Source: a virus
IMG/VR virus record: IMGVR_UViG_3300021420_000089
Span: 1 to 35,821 of that record
DNA length: 35,821 bases
Strand: one strand, 5' to 3'
The position numbers were made by a program, and so were the translations under genes. This document shows positions 7,725-14,476 of this stretch, one piece after another. A model generated the notes under the pieces. That model saw nothing but the letters and a program-made list of their open reading frames with translations, was not told where the DNA came from and searched no databases. Positions within the stretch are counted from its first letter, which is position 1. Each line of letters starts with the position of its first letter.

Positions 7725-8471
7725 ATGGGTAGTCGTTGGTGGAAACCCGGAGAGATCGAGGCGTTGAAGCGGCTGTGGCCCGATGGGTCGCGGCAAGAGC
7801 TGGACGAGGCGCTGCCTAACCGCAAGCAACACATGCGCGCCATGATGGCTGTGCGGCTAGGTCTCAAGCGCAAGCGGCATCATCGGCGCGTGCACTTGCT
7901 CTTCGGTAAGCTGCGAGAGATCCGCGAGCAGAAAAAGATAAAAAGAGAAACTGTAGCACGTAGAGCTGGTTTCGGCCTCAATACTTTATGCGATTGGGAA
8001 ACCGGAAAGCATATGCCAGGGTGCCTTGGGCTGTTCTCATGGATTGAAGCGTTAGGGCTCGAACTGAAAATTGAACAGAGACGCACGGAGAACGACAAGC
8101 GCTTGCACATGAACCGTGCGGCGTTGATCGACCGGATCGAAGAACTGGAAGAATTGCTCGGCGTCTTCATTCGAGTGCCTGATGCCATTGGCCTCACTCA
8201 GCACGAGCGAATGGTGCTCGGCATGATCGTGAAGCGCAAAGGCGTGGTGAGCCGCGAAGCCATTTTCATCGGAGTTTACGGCGCGCGCCCTGAGATCGAC
8301 CAGCCAGACATGAAAATAGTGGACGTGGTTCTTTGTAAGATCCGCAAAGGATTGGAACCATACGGTATCAAGATCGAGACGGCGTGGGGCATCGGCTACT
8401 ACATGACGGAAGAAATGCGGGCAAAGACAGAGAGGCTGCTCGCGGAATCGTCCATGCAGAAGGCGGCCTAA
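7725..8471 (+). CDS. Three-domain DNA-binding regulator: SANT/GcrA-like HTH, XRE HTH and OmpR-type winged helix
   Basis: Codes for 248 residues from ATG 7725 behind a GAGGGA ribosome site. Residues 1-50 resemble the GcrA/SANT-type unit (W-x-x-G-E-I-E-A-L-K-R-L-W-P-D-G-S then a second helix and VRLGLKRK). Residues 60-117 are an XRE-type helix-turn-helix (KLREIREQKKIKRETVARR, LNTLCDWETGKHMPG). Residues 118-150 form a coiled coil (RIEELEELLG). Residues 156-227 match the OmpR/PhoB C-terminal winged helix (LTQHERMVLGMIV, GVVSREAIFIGVYG, IETAWGIGYYM). No receiver domain is present. It opens the accessory block in the head module and is followed by a 12-base palindrome, so autoregulation or control of the next genes is plausible. 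Function is inferred from domains only. Confidence 0.8.
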   Translation: MGSRWWKPGEIEALKRLWPDGSRQELDEALPNRKQHMRAMMAVRLGLKRKRHHRRVHLLFGKLREIREQKKIKRETVARRAGFGLNTLCDWETGKHMPGCLGLFSWIEALGLELKIEQRRTENDKRLHMNRAALIDRIEELEELLGVFIRVPDAIGLTQHERMVLGMIVKRKGVVSREAIFIGVYGARPEIDQPDMKIVDVVLCKIRKGLEPYGIKIETAWGIGYYMTEEMRAKTERLLAESSMQKAA

Positions 8472-8484
8472 CTTTTCCCCTCAG

Positions 8485-8496
8485 CCAAGCGCTTGG
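8485..8496. promoter_or_regulatory. Perfect 12-base palindrome, candidate operator
   Basis: CCAAGCGCTTGG is a perfect inverted repeat. It lies in the short gap between the regulator gene and the first secreted-protein gene, 45-56 bases before the latter's ATG. A two-fold symmetric site next to a regulator gene is the usual layout of an operator. A 12-base palindrome can also arise by chance in GC-rich DNA, so this is a candidate only. Confidence 0.35.
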
Positions 8497-8499
8497 TGC

Positions 8500-8518
8500 T
8501 ATCCTCTTCGCGATTCGT
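8500..8518 (+). promoter_or_regulatory. Upstream motif copy A shared by the two secreted-protein genes
   Basis: TATCCTC-T-TCGC-GATTCGT lies about 22 bases before the ATG of the first secreted protein and just after the palindrome. A close copy with a two-base insert occurs before the related gene at 10317. TATCCT could act as a -10 element, but no convincing -35 is visible here. It may instead be a leftover of the duplication that produced both genes. Confidence 0.3.
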
Positions 8519-8540
8519 CCTGATGATCGGAGAGCGACAA

Positions 8541-9050
8541 ATGCGGAAGTGGTCCCTTAAAGCGATTACTGCAATTTGTTTCCTGGGGCTCGCTCTGGGC
8601 ATCGGTAGCGCTCCGTTCCTGTGGGCGCAGTCTCAGGTTCCAGGCATTGGGCCGGGGCCGTACAACATCGACCTTGGCGCAATCGTCACGAACATTGCGC
8701 AGGTTCCTGGCACCTACACGTCCGCTCAGCAAACGAGCCCGGACAAGAGCGGTGTCATCTGCACCTTCAACCGGACGGCCTTTTCCGGCTCTCCGTCGAA
8801 TACGTTCGGCATTCAGATCTACGACACGGCGTCGAACACCTATCAGACGGTTGTGTCTTCAGCGGCGATCACCGCAACGCCTGCCGGTCCGATCTCGATC
8901 CTCACCTATCCGGGCGTCACGCTGATCACCACGCCCACGGGCATGGTCGCGCAGGCGATTCCGATCACCCGGTACTGGCGCGTGACGGAGACGATCACGG
9001 GTGCTGGCACTCAGGATACGTCAACGATCGGTTGTGTTTTATTGAAGTGA
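8541..9050 (+). CDS. Secreted protein A with Sec signal peptide, paralogue of the 10317 gene product
   Basis: Codes for 169 residues. ATG 8541 has GGAG nine bases upstream; in-frame starts at 8493 and 8523 would spoil the signal peptide. Residues 1-30 are a Sec signal: a basic start (MRKWSLK), hydrophobic core (AICFLGLALGIGSAPFL) and a cleavage-like WAQ. The mature part is beta-rich and polar. It shares a domain with the C-terminal half of the protein at 10317: C-x-x-N-x-T, SGSPS, a DT-x-S-x-x-Y-x-x-VV-S stretch, a Pro-Gly loop, R-x-WRV, GAGT, and an ending GC-x-L-L. Two Cys (VICTF, IGCVL) are matched by Cys in the paralogue and could form a disulfide after export. Function unknown; a cell-surface, periplasmic or virion-surface role is possible. 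Confidence 0.7.
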   Translation: MRKWSLKAITAICFLGLALGIGSAPFLWAQSQVPGIGPGPYNIDLGAIVTNIAQVPGTYTSAQQTSPDKSGVICTFNRTAFSGSPSNTFGIQIYDTASNTYQTVVSSAAITATPAGPISILTYPGVTLITTPTGMVAQAIPITRYWRVTETITGAGTQDTSTIGCVLLK

Positions 9051-9054
9051 GTCG

Positions 9055-9144
9055 ATGCAGCTAGGCATCCTCACCTTCCTCATCACCGTCGCCTACACGC
9101 CCGGCCTGGTCGATCAAACGACCGCCGGGCGTTGGACGTTATAG
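9055..9144 (+). pseudogene. N-terminal fragment of the O-antigen-ligase-like gene, cut by a frameshift
   Basis: ATG 9055 opens a 29-codon frame ending in TAG 9142-9144. It encodes a hydrophobic start (QLGILTFLITVAYTPGL) followed by TTAGRWTL. A single -1 shift after the TTA at 9139-9141 would join it to IAGSVLLLWRVRL in the frame of the large ORF, giving a continuous membrane segment as expected for the N-terminus of a ligase-like protein. The large ORF by itself has only a TTG near its start. The simplest reading is that one base is missing or one has been added here, by mutation or by sequencing error. Confidence 0.55.
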
Positions 9145-10148
9145 CGGGCTCTGTGCTGCTGCTGTGGCGCGTGCGGCTCAATCCGGGTCCAGGTCACTGG
9201 CTTGCCACCATCTTTGTGGCCTATGCGGCGGTTAGTCTAACGTGGTCGGCGTCGCCCTACGACACGATGGGCGAGCTGCTGCACCTCCTTTTTTTGGGCA
9301 TGGTGTTCCTGCTCGCGGCTGAGGAGACGAGCCTTGCCCCCTGCATCATCGGGCTTGCGATCGGCGTCTCGGTGTCTGTGCCCTTCTCGATTGCGCAGAT
9401 GCTCGGCTATTCGCCCGTGTACGTGGCGATGCCCACTTTGCCTCTTGCGGTGGGGCTATTCGTCAACAAGGCGCATCTTGCCGAGGTGGGTGTGCTGGCA
9501 CTGATCGGGGTGCTTGGCACTATTGTGGCACGGCGCGCGTGGTGGTGGGCACTCATTCCGGGGCCGCTGCTCGCCACGATCCTGCCCGAGAGCCGCGAGA
9601 CGATCCTGGTGCTCGGTATTGTCGCGGCGGCATGGGCTTGGCACATCGCGCCGCGAGCGCGCGTATTGTGGGTGCCCGGATGCGCGGTGGCAACGGCGGC
9701 GATCCTTTGCGTTGCGTTCATGCAGCCAGGCGGGACAGGAACCGTCTTTGATCGCTTTGAATACTGGCGGATCACAGCCTCACATTTGACGTGGTTCGGT
9801 TATGGATTTGGGACGTTCGCTGCGCTGATCCCCGAATTGGAGTCTGTTCACAATGAGCCGTTGCAGTTCGTCTTTGAGTTGGGAGTGGGGGCAGTTCTCT
9901 TGGCCCCTCTCGTGGTCTATGCATTATGGGCGCGTGCCGGCGTTGAGAGGCTGCTACTCGTCGCCATCATTGCTCAAGGACTCGTTTGGTATCCGCTTCA
10001 CGTCCCGACTACGGCATTTCTATTTGCGGTATTGGCGGGTTTTCTTGTTGGCGTTCACAATCGGAATCGTCGGCTCGAATCTGGTCGCGGAGCGGGTCGT
10101 CTACACGACGCTACATACGGATGGCCTGTCGTTCCAACAGCGCTTTAA
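9132..10148 (+). CDS. O-antigen ligase / Wzy-like polytopic membrane protein (N-terminus in another frame)
   Basis: This 338-codon frame encodes about ten hydrophobic segments and carries Wzy_C/WaaL-type features: PESRETILVLGI near residue 155, then a periplasmic-loop-like region YWRITASHLTWFGYGFGTF and HNEPLQFVFELGVGA near 220-255. O-antigen ligases and polymerases join polysaccharide units on the periplasmic face of the inner membrane. Only a weak TTG at 9132 is available as start; the natural N-terminus appears to be the fragment at 9055-9144. The last 25 or so residues (after HNRNRR) look like out-of-frame sequence overlapping the next small gene. Phage-borne ligase-like proteins are known in serotype conversion; here the target is inferred. 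A host-derived origin is possible. Confidence 0.7.
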   Translation: MDVIAGSVLLLWRVRLNPGPGHWLATIFVAYAAVSLTWSASPYDTMGELLHLLFLGMVFLLAAEETSLAPCIIGLAIGVSVSVPFSIAQMLGYSPVYVAMPTLPLAVGLFVNKAHLAEVGVLALIGVLGTIVARRAWWWALIPGPLLATILPESRETILVLGIVAAAWAWHIAPRARVLWVPGCAVATAAILCVAFMQPGGTGTVFDRFEYWRITASHLTWFGYGFGTFAALIPELESVHNEPLQFVFELGVGAVLLAPLVVYALWARAGVERLLLVAIIAQGLVWYPLHVPTTAFLFAVLAGFLVGVHNRNRRLESGRGAGRLHDATYGWPVVPTAL

Positions 10149-10257
10149 CGGACTGATGTTTGCAGCAAAAATATATCCGTTTGATAGGAACATCAGGTGG
10201 TCAGCTTTTTCATTCGCCTTTGCCTATGAGCGCGAGCGCTACAAGGCGACCCAATAA
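10024..10257 (+). CDS. Small membrane-anchored protein overlapping the ligase-like gene
   Basis: A frame ending at TAA 10255-10257 encodes a convincing small protein in its second half: one membrane segment (FLLAFTIGIVGSNLVAERV) followed by FNGLMFAAKIYPFD, IRWSAFSFAFAYERERYK. The tail resembles the single-helix-repeat (TPR-like) partners found after some ligase-like genes (A-x-x-x-x-P-F-D-x-x-x-R-x-x-x-A). No ATG or GTG fits; TTG 10024, 10045 or 10048 are the possible starts, so the 5' end is uncertain. The gene overlaps the ligase-like ORF by over 100 bases. Composition and the sharp change in protein character at about 10045 favour a real gene over a random frame. Confidence 0.45.
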   Translation: MRYWRVFLLAFTIGIVGSNLVAERVVYTTLHTDGLSFQQRFNGLMFAAKIYPFDRNIRWSAFSFAFAYERERYKATQ

Positions 10258-10282
10258 TTCATTGACGGCTGATGCGATCTGG

Positions 10283-10303
10283 TATCCTCGTCGCTCCGAT
10301 TCG
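10283..10303 (+). promoter_or_regulatory. Upstream motif copy B shared by the two secreted-protein genes
   Basis: TATCCTC-G-TCGC-TC-CGATTCGT lies about 14 bases before the ATG of the second secreted-protein gene and matches the motif at 8500-8518 with a two-base insert. A TTGACG sits at 10262-10267, but its 15-base gap to TATCCT is shorter than the normal 17, so promoter activity is uncertain. Confidence 0.3.
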
Positions 10304-10316
10304 TTTGAGGATGCGG

Positions 10317-11126
10317 ATGCGGTCATTTTTTAATCGGCTGTGCTCACTCCAAACAGTCTTGGCGCTGTATCTGATGCTCACGCCCGCAGCGGCATGGGCG
10401 CAGGCATGGCCGCAGAACTTTCCATCGCAGCCTCAGCTCAGTCTGTCATTCACACAGGTAGCGCAGACTCAGCTCGCGGTCACCACGACCACGGGCAATG
10501 TGGCGTTTCCGTCGAGTGCCGGGATCAACAGCAATTACGCCTACATCTGCAACACGGGCACAGCGACAGCCTGGGTGAACTATGGCGCGACGAGTGCTGT
10601 GACGGCAGTCGCCAATTCGGGCCAGGCTGTTGCGCCAAATCAGTGCAACTATCCGCAGGGCTTTCCATTCCCGGCTTTTGTCGCGGCGATCACGGCCGCA
10701 GGCACGGCCAATCTGGTCATCATTGTTGGACTGGTCACGCAGCCGCAGCTTGGCAACTATGACGTTGGCCCGCTGATCACCGCTGCTGCGCAGGCCACAG
10801 GTACGGTCAATAGCCAAGATCAGGTCAACTTCACTTCTGCGGGGGTTAACTGTTTTCTGAACGTCACAGCGACAAGCGGGTCTCCTTCCTACAATTTTGC
10901 GATCCAAGGAAAGGATACAACGTCCGGCGTTTACTACGACGTGGTTCGGTCCAGCGCGAATGCCACGTCCGGCAACATCACCACGACAACCTTTCCCGGT
11001 CAGCCGATCAGCATCGCGGCCAATCTGGCGCGCGAGAGCTTCCCGCTCCCGCGCGTGTGGCGCGTGCAGTTAGTCGTAGGTGCAGGAACGGTGACGGGAA
11101 CCGCTGGGTGCTCGGTGCTGCTGTGA
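10317..11126 (+). CDS. Secreted protein B with Sec signal peptide, two-domain paralogue of secreted protein A
   Basis: Codes for 269 residues. ATG 10317 is chosen because GAGG lies six bases upstream; in-frame ATGs at 10311 and 10272 lack that spacing. The signal peptide is basic then hydrophobic (LQTVLALYLMLTPAAAWA) with an AWA cleavage site. The first half (about 30-145) is a beta-rich domain with NYAYICNTGTATAWVNYG, typical of sandwich folds that also appear in phage tail appendages. The second half (about 150-269) repeats the domain of protein A: NCFLNVTATSGSPSYNFAIQ, a Y-Y-D-V-V-R-S-S run, LPRVWRV and the GCSVLL end. Its stop overlaps the GTG of the DUF2213 gene, tying it to the head operon. 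Function unknown. Confidence 0.7.
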   Translation: MRSFFNRLCSLQTVLALYLMLTPAAAWAQAWPQNFPSQPQLSLSFTQVAQTQLAVTTTTGNVAFPSSAGINSNYAYICNTGTATAWVNYGATSAVTAVANSGQAVAPNQCNYPQGFPFPAFVAAITAAGTANLVIIVGLVTQPQLGNYDVGPLITAAAQATGTVNSQDQVNFTSAGVNCFLNVTATSGSPSYNFAIQGKDTTSGVYYDVVRSSANATSGNITTTTFPGQPISIAANLARESFPLPRVWRVQLVVGAGTVTGTAGCSVLL

Positions 11127-12529
11127 GAGGCGCTATTCAGGATCGGGATTCGACAGGGGTCTACACGGCGTTCGAGATCGGCGACAACATGGCCGAGACG
11201 CCGGAAGGATTTCTGCTTTGCAAGAACGTGCCCATCGCGCGCACGGGAAAGATGATCTATGGGCCTGGCGAGACGCCAGTGAGCACGGGCGACGCCGGCT
11301 ACGTGGTCATCGATCGGGACGCTGAAGACCTGTTCGATGAAGAGACGATCGCCAGCTATTGGGGCAAGCCGGTCTGCGATGATCACCCGACAGAGGACGT
11401 GACGCCGGACAACTGGCGTCTTCTCTCACGCGGAGTCACGCTCAATCCGCGCCGTGGCACGGGGTCTCAGGCAGACCTCCTATTAGCTGATCTGCTCATA
11501 ACGGATCGTGCTACGATCCGGGTGATTCGTGACAAGGAAAAGCGCGAAGTCTCACCGGGCTACGATGCGGACTACAAAGAAATTTCACCGGGTCACGGAC
11601 GGCAGCGAAGGATCAGAGCAAACCATGTCGCTCTTGTTGATCGCGGCCGATGCGGCACTCGCTGCTCCATTGCTGATAAGGTCGGCCCTCGCGGGTCGCG
11701 GATCGAAACCATAGCCGACAGGAAGACGGAGACACCAATGGTGCGGACGACTGACAAGGCAACCGGATGGAAAGCCGTTCGGGACCGTATTCTGGGTGCT
11801 TGGGACGGCAAGGACAAAACCGCGCTGGACGCCGCGCTGAAGGACGCCAAGAAACTCGTCAAGGACGAGCACGAGGAAGAGGGTGAGGGCGAGCACCAGC
11901 ACATCCACATCCACACCGGCGAGGCCAAGGATGCTGACCCGATGGAGGAGATCAAGTCCACGATGGACTCGCTCGCGACCGACGTGAAGAAGATCGCCGA
12001 CCGTCTTGAAAAGGTCGAAGACAAGATCAAGGGCAAGGACGGGGAAGGGTCGCTTGAGATCACGATCCCCGAGGGAGCCGAGCATGGCGCTGGAACGGAT
12101 CGCCGGGGCGCGAAGGACTCTGCCGCGTTCGAGGAGCCGTTTGGCGAGACGATCTCACTCGCCGAGATCCTTGTCCCAGGAATCCGCGTGCCGACGTTTG
12201 ACCGGGCGAGCGATCCCAAGAAGACGCTGGACGCCATGTGCAAACTACGGCGCGATGCGCTGGAACTCGGTTACGCGGACAAAGACACGCGTCCGGTGAT
12301 TGATCAGGTCATCGGCGGCAAGGCGCTCGATCTCAAGAGCATGACGTGCGACGCGGTGAAGCCGATCTTCCTGGCTGCGGCCAACGTCAAGCGCGCTCTC
12401 AACAGCGCGAAGTCGACGGACATGACCGGGCACACCAAGCACGGCCAGCCCTCGTTGCCGCATACGATCTCGGACATGAACCGCGCGGCGGACGAGTATT
12501 GGAGCAAGCAGCCACGGGTTGGCAGCTAA
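11123..12529 (+). CDS. DUF2213-family prohead protease/scaffold-like protein
   Basis: Codes for 468 residues from GTG 11123 in a GTGA overlap; the frame is open upstream inside the previous gene. The N-terminal 200 residues match DUF2213: GFLLCKNVPIARTGKMIYGPGE, a CDDHPTEDVTPDNW segment with a conserved His, VSPGYDADYKEISPG, and NHVALVDRGRCG. The His, the Ser in VSPGY and the NHVALV end resemble the prohead protease layout, so a protease role is plausible. The C-terminal half is charged and helical (about 230-330, with an EHEEEGEGEHQHIHIH run and a K/E coiled coil TDVKKIADRLEKVEDKIKG), as in scaffold domains. It precedes the decoration and capsid genes, the normal place for protease/scaffold genes. 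Confidence 0.85.
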   Translation: MRGAIQDRDSTGVYTAFEIGDNMAETPEGFLLCKNVPIARTGKMIYGPGETPVSTGDAGYVVIDRDAEDLFDEETIASYWGKPVCDDHPTEDVTPDNWRLLSRGVTLNPRRGTGSQADLLLADLLITDRATIRVIRDKEKREVSPGYDADYKEISPGHGRQRRIRANHVALVDRGRCGTRCSIADKVGPRGSRIETIADRKTETPMVRTTDKATGWKAVRDRILGAWDGKDKTALDAALKDAKKLVKDEHEEEGEGEHQHIHIHTGEAKDADPMEEIKSTMDSLATDVKKIADRLEKVEDKIKGKDGEGSLEITIPEGAEHGAGTDRRGAKDSAAFEEPFGETISLAEILVPGIRVPTFDRASDPKKTLDAMCKLRRDALELGYADKDTRPVIDQVIGGKALDLKSMTCDAVKPIFLAAANVKRALNSAKSTDMTGHTKHGQPSLPHTISDMNRAADEYWSKQPRVGS

Positions 12530-12565
12530 GCGCAACGGCAAACCTAGAAGAGCGGAGCGGTCAAT

Positions 12566-13174
12566 ATGAACTTCCATCGGGTTATCGGCGCTCTTGCGAT
12601 GCCGTCGATTCTTCGGCCTCGCGAGCGGTTCGTGGGCCGGCAGCGCACGCGGGATGTGGCGTTCCAGTTCCGCATGGCGACAGGGTTCGCGGGTGAAATC
12701 GCTCGGCACGGCCCCTTCAGCGTCGTCTCGCGCATGGCTGACCCGACCAACCCGCCGCTCAACTACGGCGTTCCGGTCATCCTGATGACCAGCGGCGCGG
12801 TGCGGCAGTTCATCTCGTCTGACACGGGTGTCACGGACCCCTTCGGGATCATCGTGCGGCCCTATCCGATGAGCCCGCAGACCGCGACCGGCTATGGCGC
12901 AGCGGGCATCGGTGCCACCACGCCACCGACCAACTTCCCGGTCGACATCCTCGTGTCCGGCTTCGTGACCGTGGCGGTCAATGGCACGATTACCAATATC
13001 GGTGCACCGACAAGCGTGTTCGTGTGGTGCGCTGCTTCAACTGGCGCGCACATTGCGGGCGGCTTCGAGGCGGCCTCATCCGGCGGCAACACCGCGACGC
13101 TCAATTGGGACAAGACGTTCTGGAACTCGCCGGCAGGACCGGACGGGATCGCGGAACTCGGGTTCAACGTGTAA
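12566..13174 (+). CDS. Capsid decoration / structural cement protein (gp24-like)
   Basis: Codes for 202 residues from ATG 12566. The body is beta-rich with many Gly, Val and Thr: AGEIARHGPFSVVSR, GVPVILMTSGAVRQF, PFGIIVRPYP, DILVSGFVTVAVNG and an ending FWNSPAGPDGIAELGF. That pattern (a short head, a G-x-P-V strand, a -R-P-Y-P- turn, an I-L-x-x-G-x-V-x-V hairpin) is typical of phage structural cement proteins encoded directly before the major capsid protein, which bind the outside of the shell and stabilise it. Residues 20-30 (ERFVGRQRTRD) almost repeat residues 20-30 of the capsid protein. A 26-base gap with AGGAGA precedes the capsid gene. Confidence 0.8.
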   Translation: MNFHRVIGALAMPSILRPRERFVGRQRTRDVAFQFRMATGFAGEIARHGPFSVVSRMADPTNPPLNYGVPVILMTSGAVRQFISSDTGVTDPFGIIVRPYPMSPQTATGYGAAGIGATTPPTNFPVDILVSGFVTVAVNGTITNIGAPTSVFVWCAASTGAHIAGGFEAASSGGNTATLNWDKTFWNSPAGPDGIAELGFNV

Positions 13175-13200
13175 TCGGGACCGGACCTTTCAGGAGAAGA

Positions 13201-14448
13201 ATGATGCGACTAATGACAGACGATCTCGGTCCCGGCCTGGCTCCTCCGCGCCTGAAAGAGCGGTTCGTGGGCCGCATGTCGACCCGCGATCACATGACGT
13301 TCGACCAGATCGTCCAGGCAGGACGCACGCGGGACAATCTGGGCGAGGCGCTTGGTCATCGGTTCGAGGCAGCGCCCTACCGGGTCGCCAATCCGAAAAG
13401 CAACTGGCAACCGCGCTGGGGTGTTCGGGATGGCGAATGGGTGTCGCAGCGGGTCTATGACTCGACGGGCGCGTTCATGCTGGGTGAGCTGGAACGGCTC
13501 GATCAGACGGCGCATTTGCCCCTGGCGGCCGTGTTCTGGTCGCGTGACATTCAGCTCCGAGAGGACGTCTCAAGCGCGGACGAGATCACGTCCTATACGG
13601 TGCAGACCTACGGCTCGCCGGGCGGCCTTGGCGTCAGCCAGTCGGTTGGCAACTCCAAGTCATGGTCCGGCAAGGACGTGACGCAGATCCAGGGCATCTC
13701 GCTGGACATTGGCAAGATCGCCCACGTGCTGCGCATCTGGGATCTGGAGATCAAGTACACGATCCCAGAACTGGAAAGCGCGGTGAAGCTCGGTCGTCCG
13801 ATCGATGCACAGAAGTACGATGGCCTTCTGCTCAAGCATCAGATGGACATCGACGAAATGGTGTACTACGGGGACACCGGGTTCACCGAATACGGCATGA
13901 TCAATTCGGAGTACCGCAGCGGCGCGGATCAGGTCACCAACTACGCGAACGCTCCGAACGGTGCCGCCGGTTCGCCATTGTGGGCACAGAAGACGCCCAA
14001 CGAGATCCTGGCTGACGTCAACACCATCCTCAATTCGACCTGGAAGGGCGCAGCCTGGGCGGTCATTCCGAATCGGCTGCTGCTGCCGCCGACGCAGTTC
14101 TCTTACATCTCGACGCAGCTCATCTCGATCGCCGGCTCGCAGTCGATCCTGACCTACGTCCGCAACAACAACATCTTCTCGTCCAGCGGGCGTGGGCAGA
14201 TCGACATCTTCCCCTGCAAGTGGTGCATCGGAACAGGTCACGGCGGAACGGTCACCACGGAGAACGGCAACAACCGGATGATGGCGTACACGCGGGACAT
14301 GAAGTACATCCGGTTCCCGATGACGCCGCTCCAGAAGACGCCGCTCCAGTACGATGGCATCTGGCAGAAGACCACCTACTGGTGTCGGCTTGGCGTCGTG
14401 GAAATCGTGTACCCGGAGACGGCGGGGTATCTGGACCAGATCGGCTGA
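13201..14448 (+). CDS. Major capsid protein, DUF2184 family
   Basis: Codes for 415 residues from ATG 13201 behind a strong AGGAGAAG; the frame is open upstream in the decoration gene but the ribosome site fixes the start. The body carries DUF2184 marks: LPLAAVFWSRDIQLREDVSS (about 105-125), LDIGKIAHVLRIWDLEIKYT (about 170-190), MDIDEMVYYGDTGFTEYGMIN (about 216-236), LAD-V-N-T-I-L plus WAVIPNRLLLPPTQF, and IFPCKWCIGTG. This family forms the HK97-fold shell of several contractile-tailed phages. The N-terminal motif ERFVGR at 20-25 is shared with the decoration protein. Length is close to the family's usual. The ribosome site, central position and neighbours all fit a highly expressed shell protein. 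Confidence 0.92.
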   Translation: MMRLMTDDLGPGLAPPRLKERFVGRMSTRDHMTFDQIVQAGRTRDNLGEALGHRFEAAPYRVANPKSNWQPRWGVRDGEWVSQRVYDSTGAFMLGELERLDQTAHLPLAAVFWSRDIQLREDVSSADEITSYTVQTYGSPGGLGVSQSVGNSKSWSGKDVTQIQGISLDIGKIAHVLRIWDLEIKYTIPELESAVKLGRPIDAQKYDGLLLKHQMDIDEMVYYGDTGFTEYGMINSEYRSGADQVTNYANAPNGAAGSPLWAQKTPNEILADVNTILNSTWKGAAWAVIPNRLLLPPTQFSYISTQLISIAGSQSILTYVRNNNIFSSSGRGQIDIFPCKWCIGTGHGGTVTTENGNNRMMAYTRDMKYIRFPMTPLQKTPLQYDGIWQKTTYWCRLGVVEIVYPETAGYLDQIG

Positions 14449-14464
14449 TCTTGAAATCAGCTTA

Positions 14465-14472
14465 TAGGAGGT
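14465..14472 (+). promoter_or_regulatory. Strong ribosome binding site deciding a GTG start
   Basis: TAGGAGGT lies four bases before GTG 14477. It is close to a perfect anti-Shine-Dalgarno match and is the reason for choosing the GTG as start of the coiled-coil protein. The 28-base gap after the capsid gene contains nothing else. Confidence 0.7.
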
Positions 14473-14476
14473 TACC

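Noticed and set aside
6723-7832. Long - strand open frame (369 codons) opposite the minor head protein
   Set aside because: Ser/Arg-rich antisense shadow. The + strand protein is a clear Mu F-like family member.
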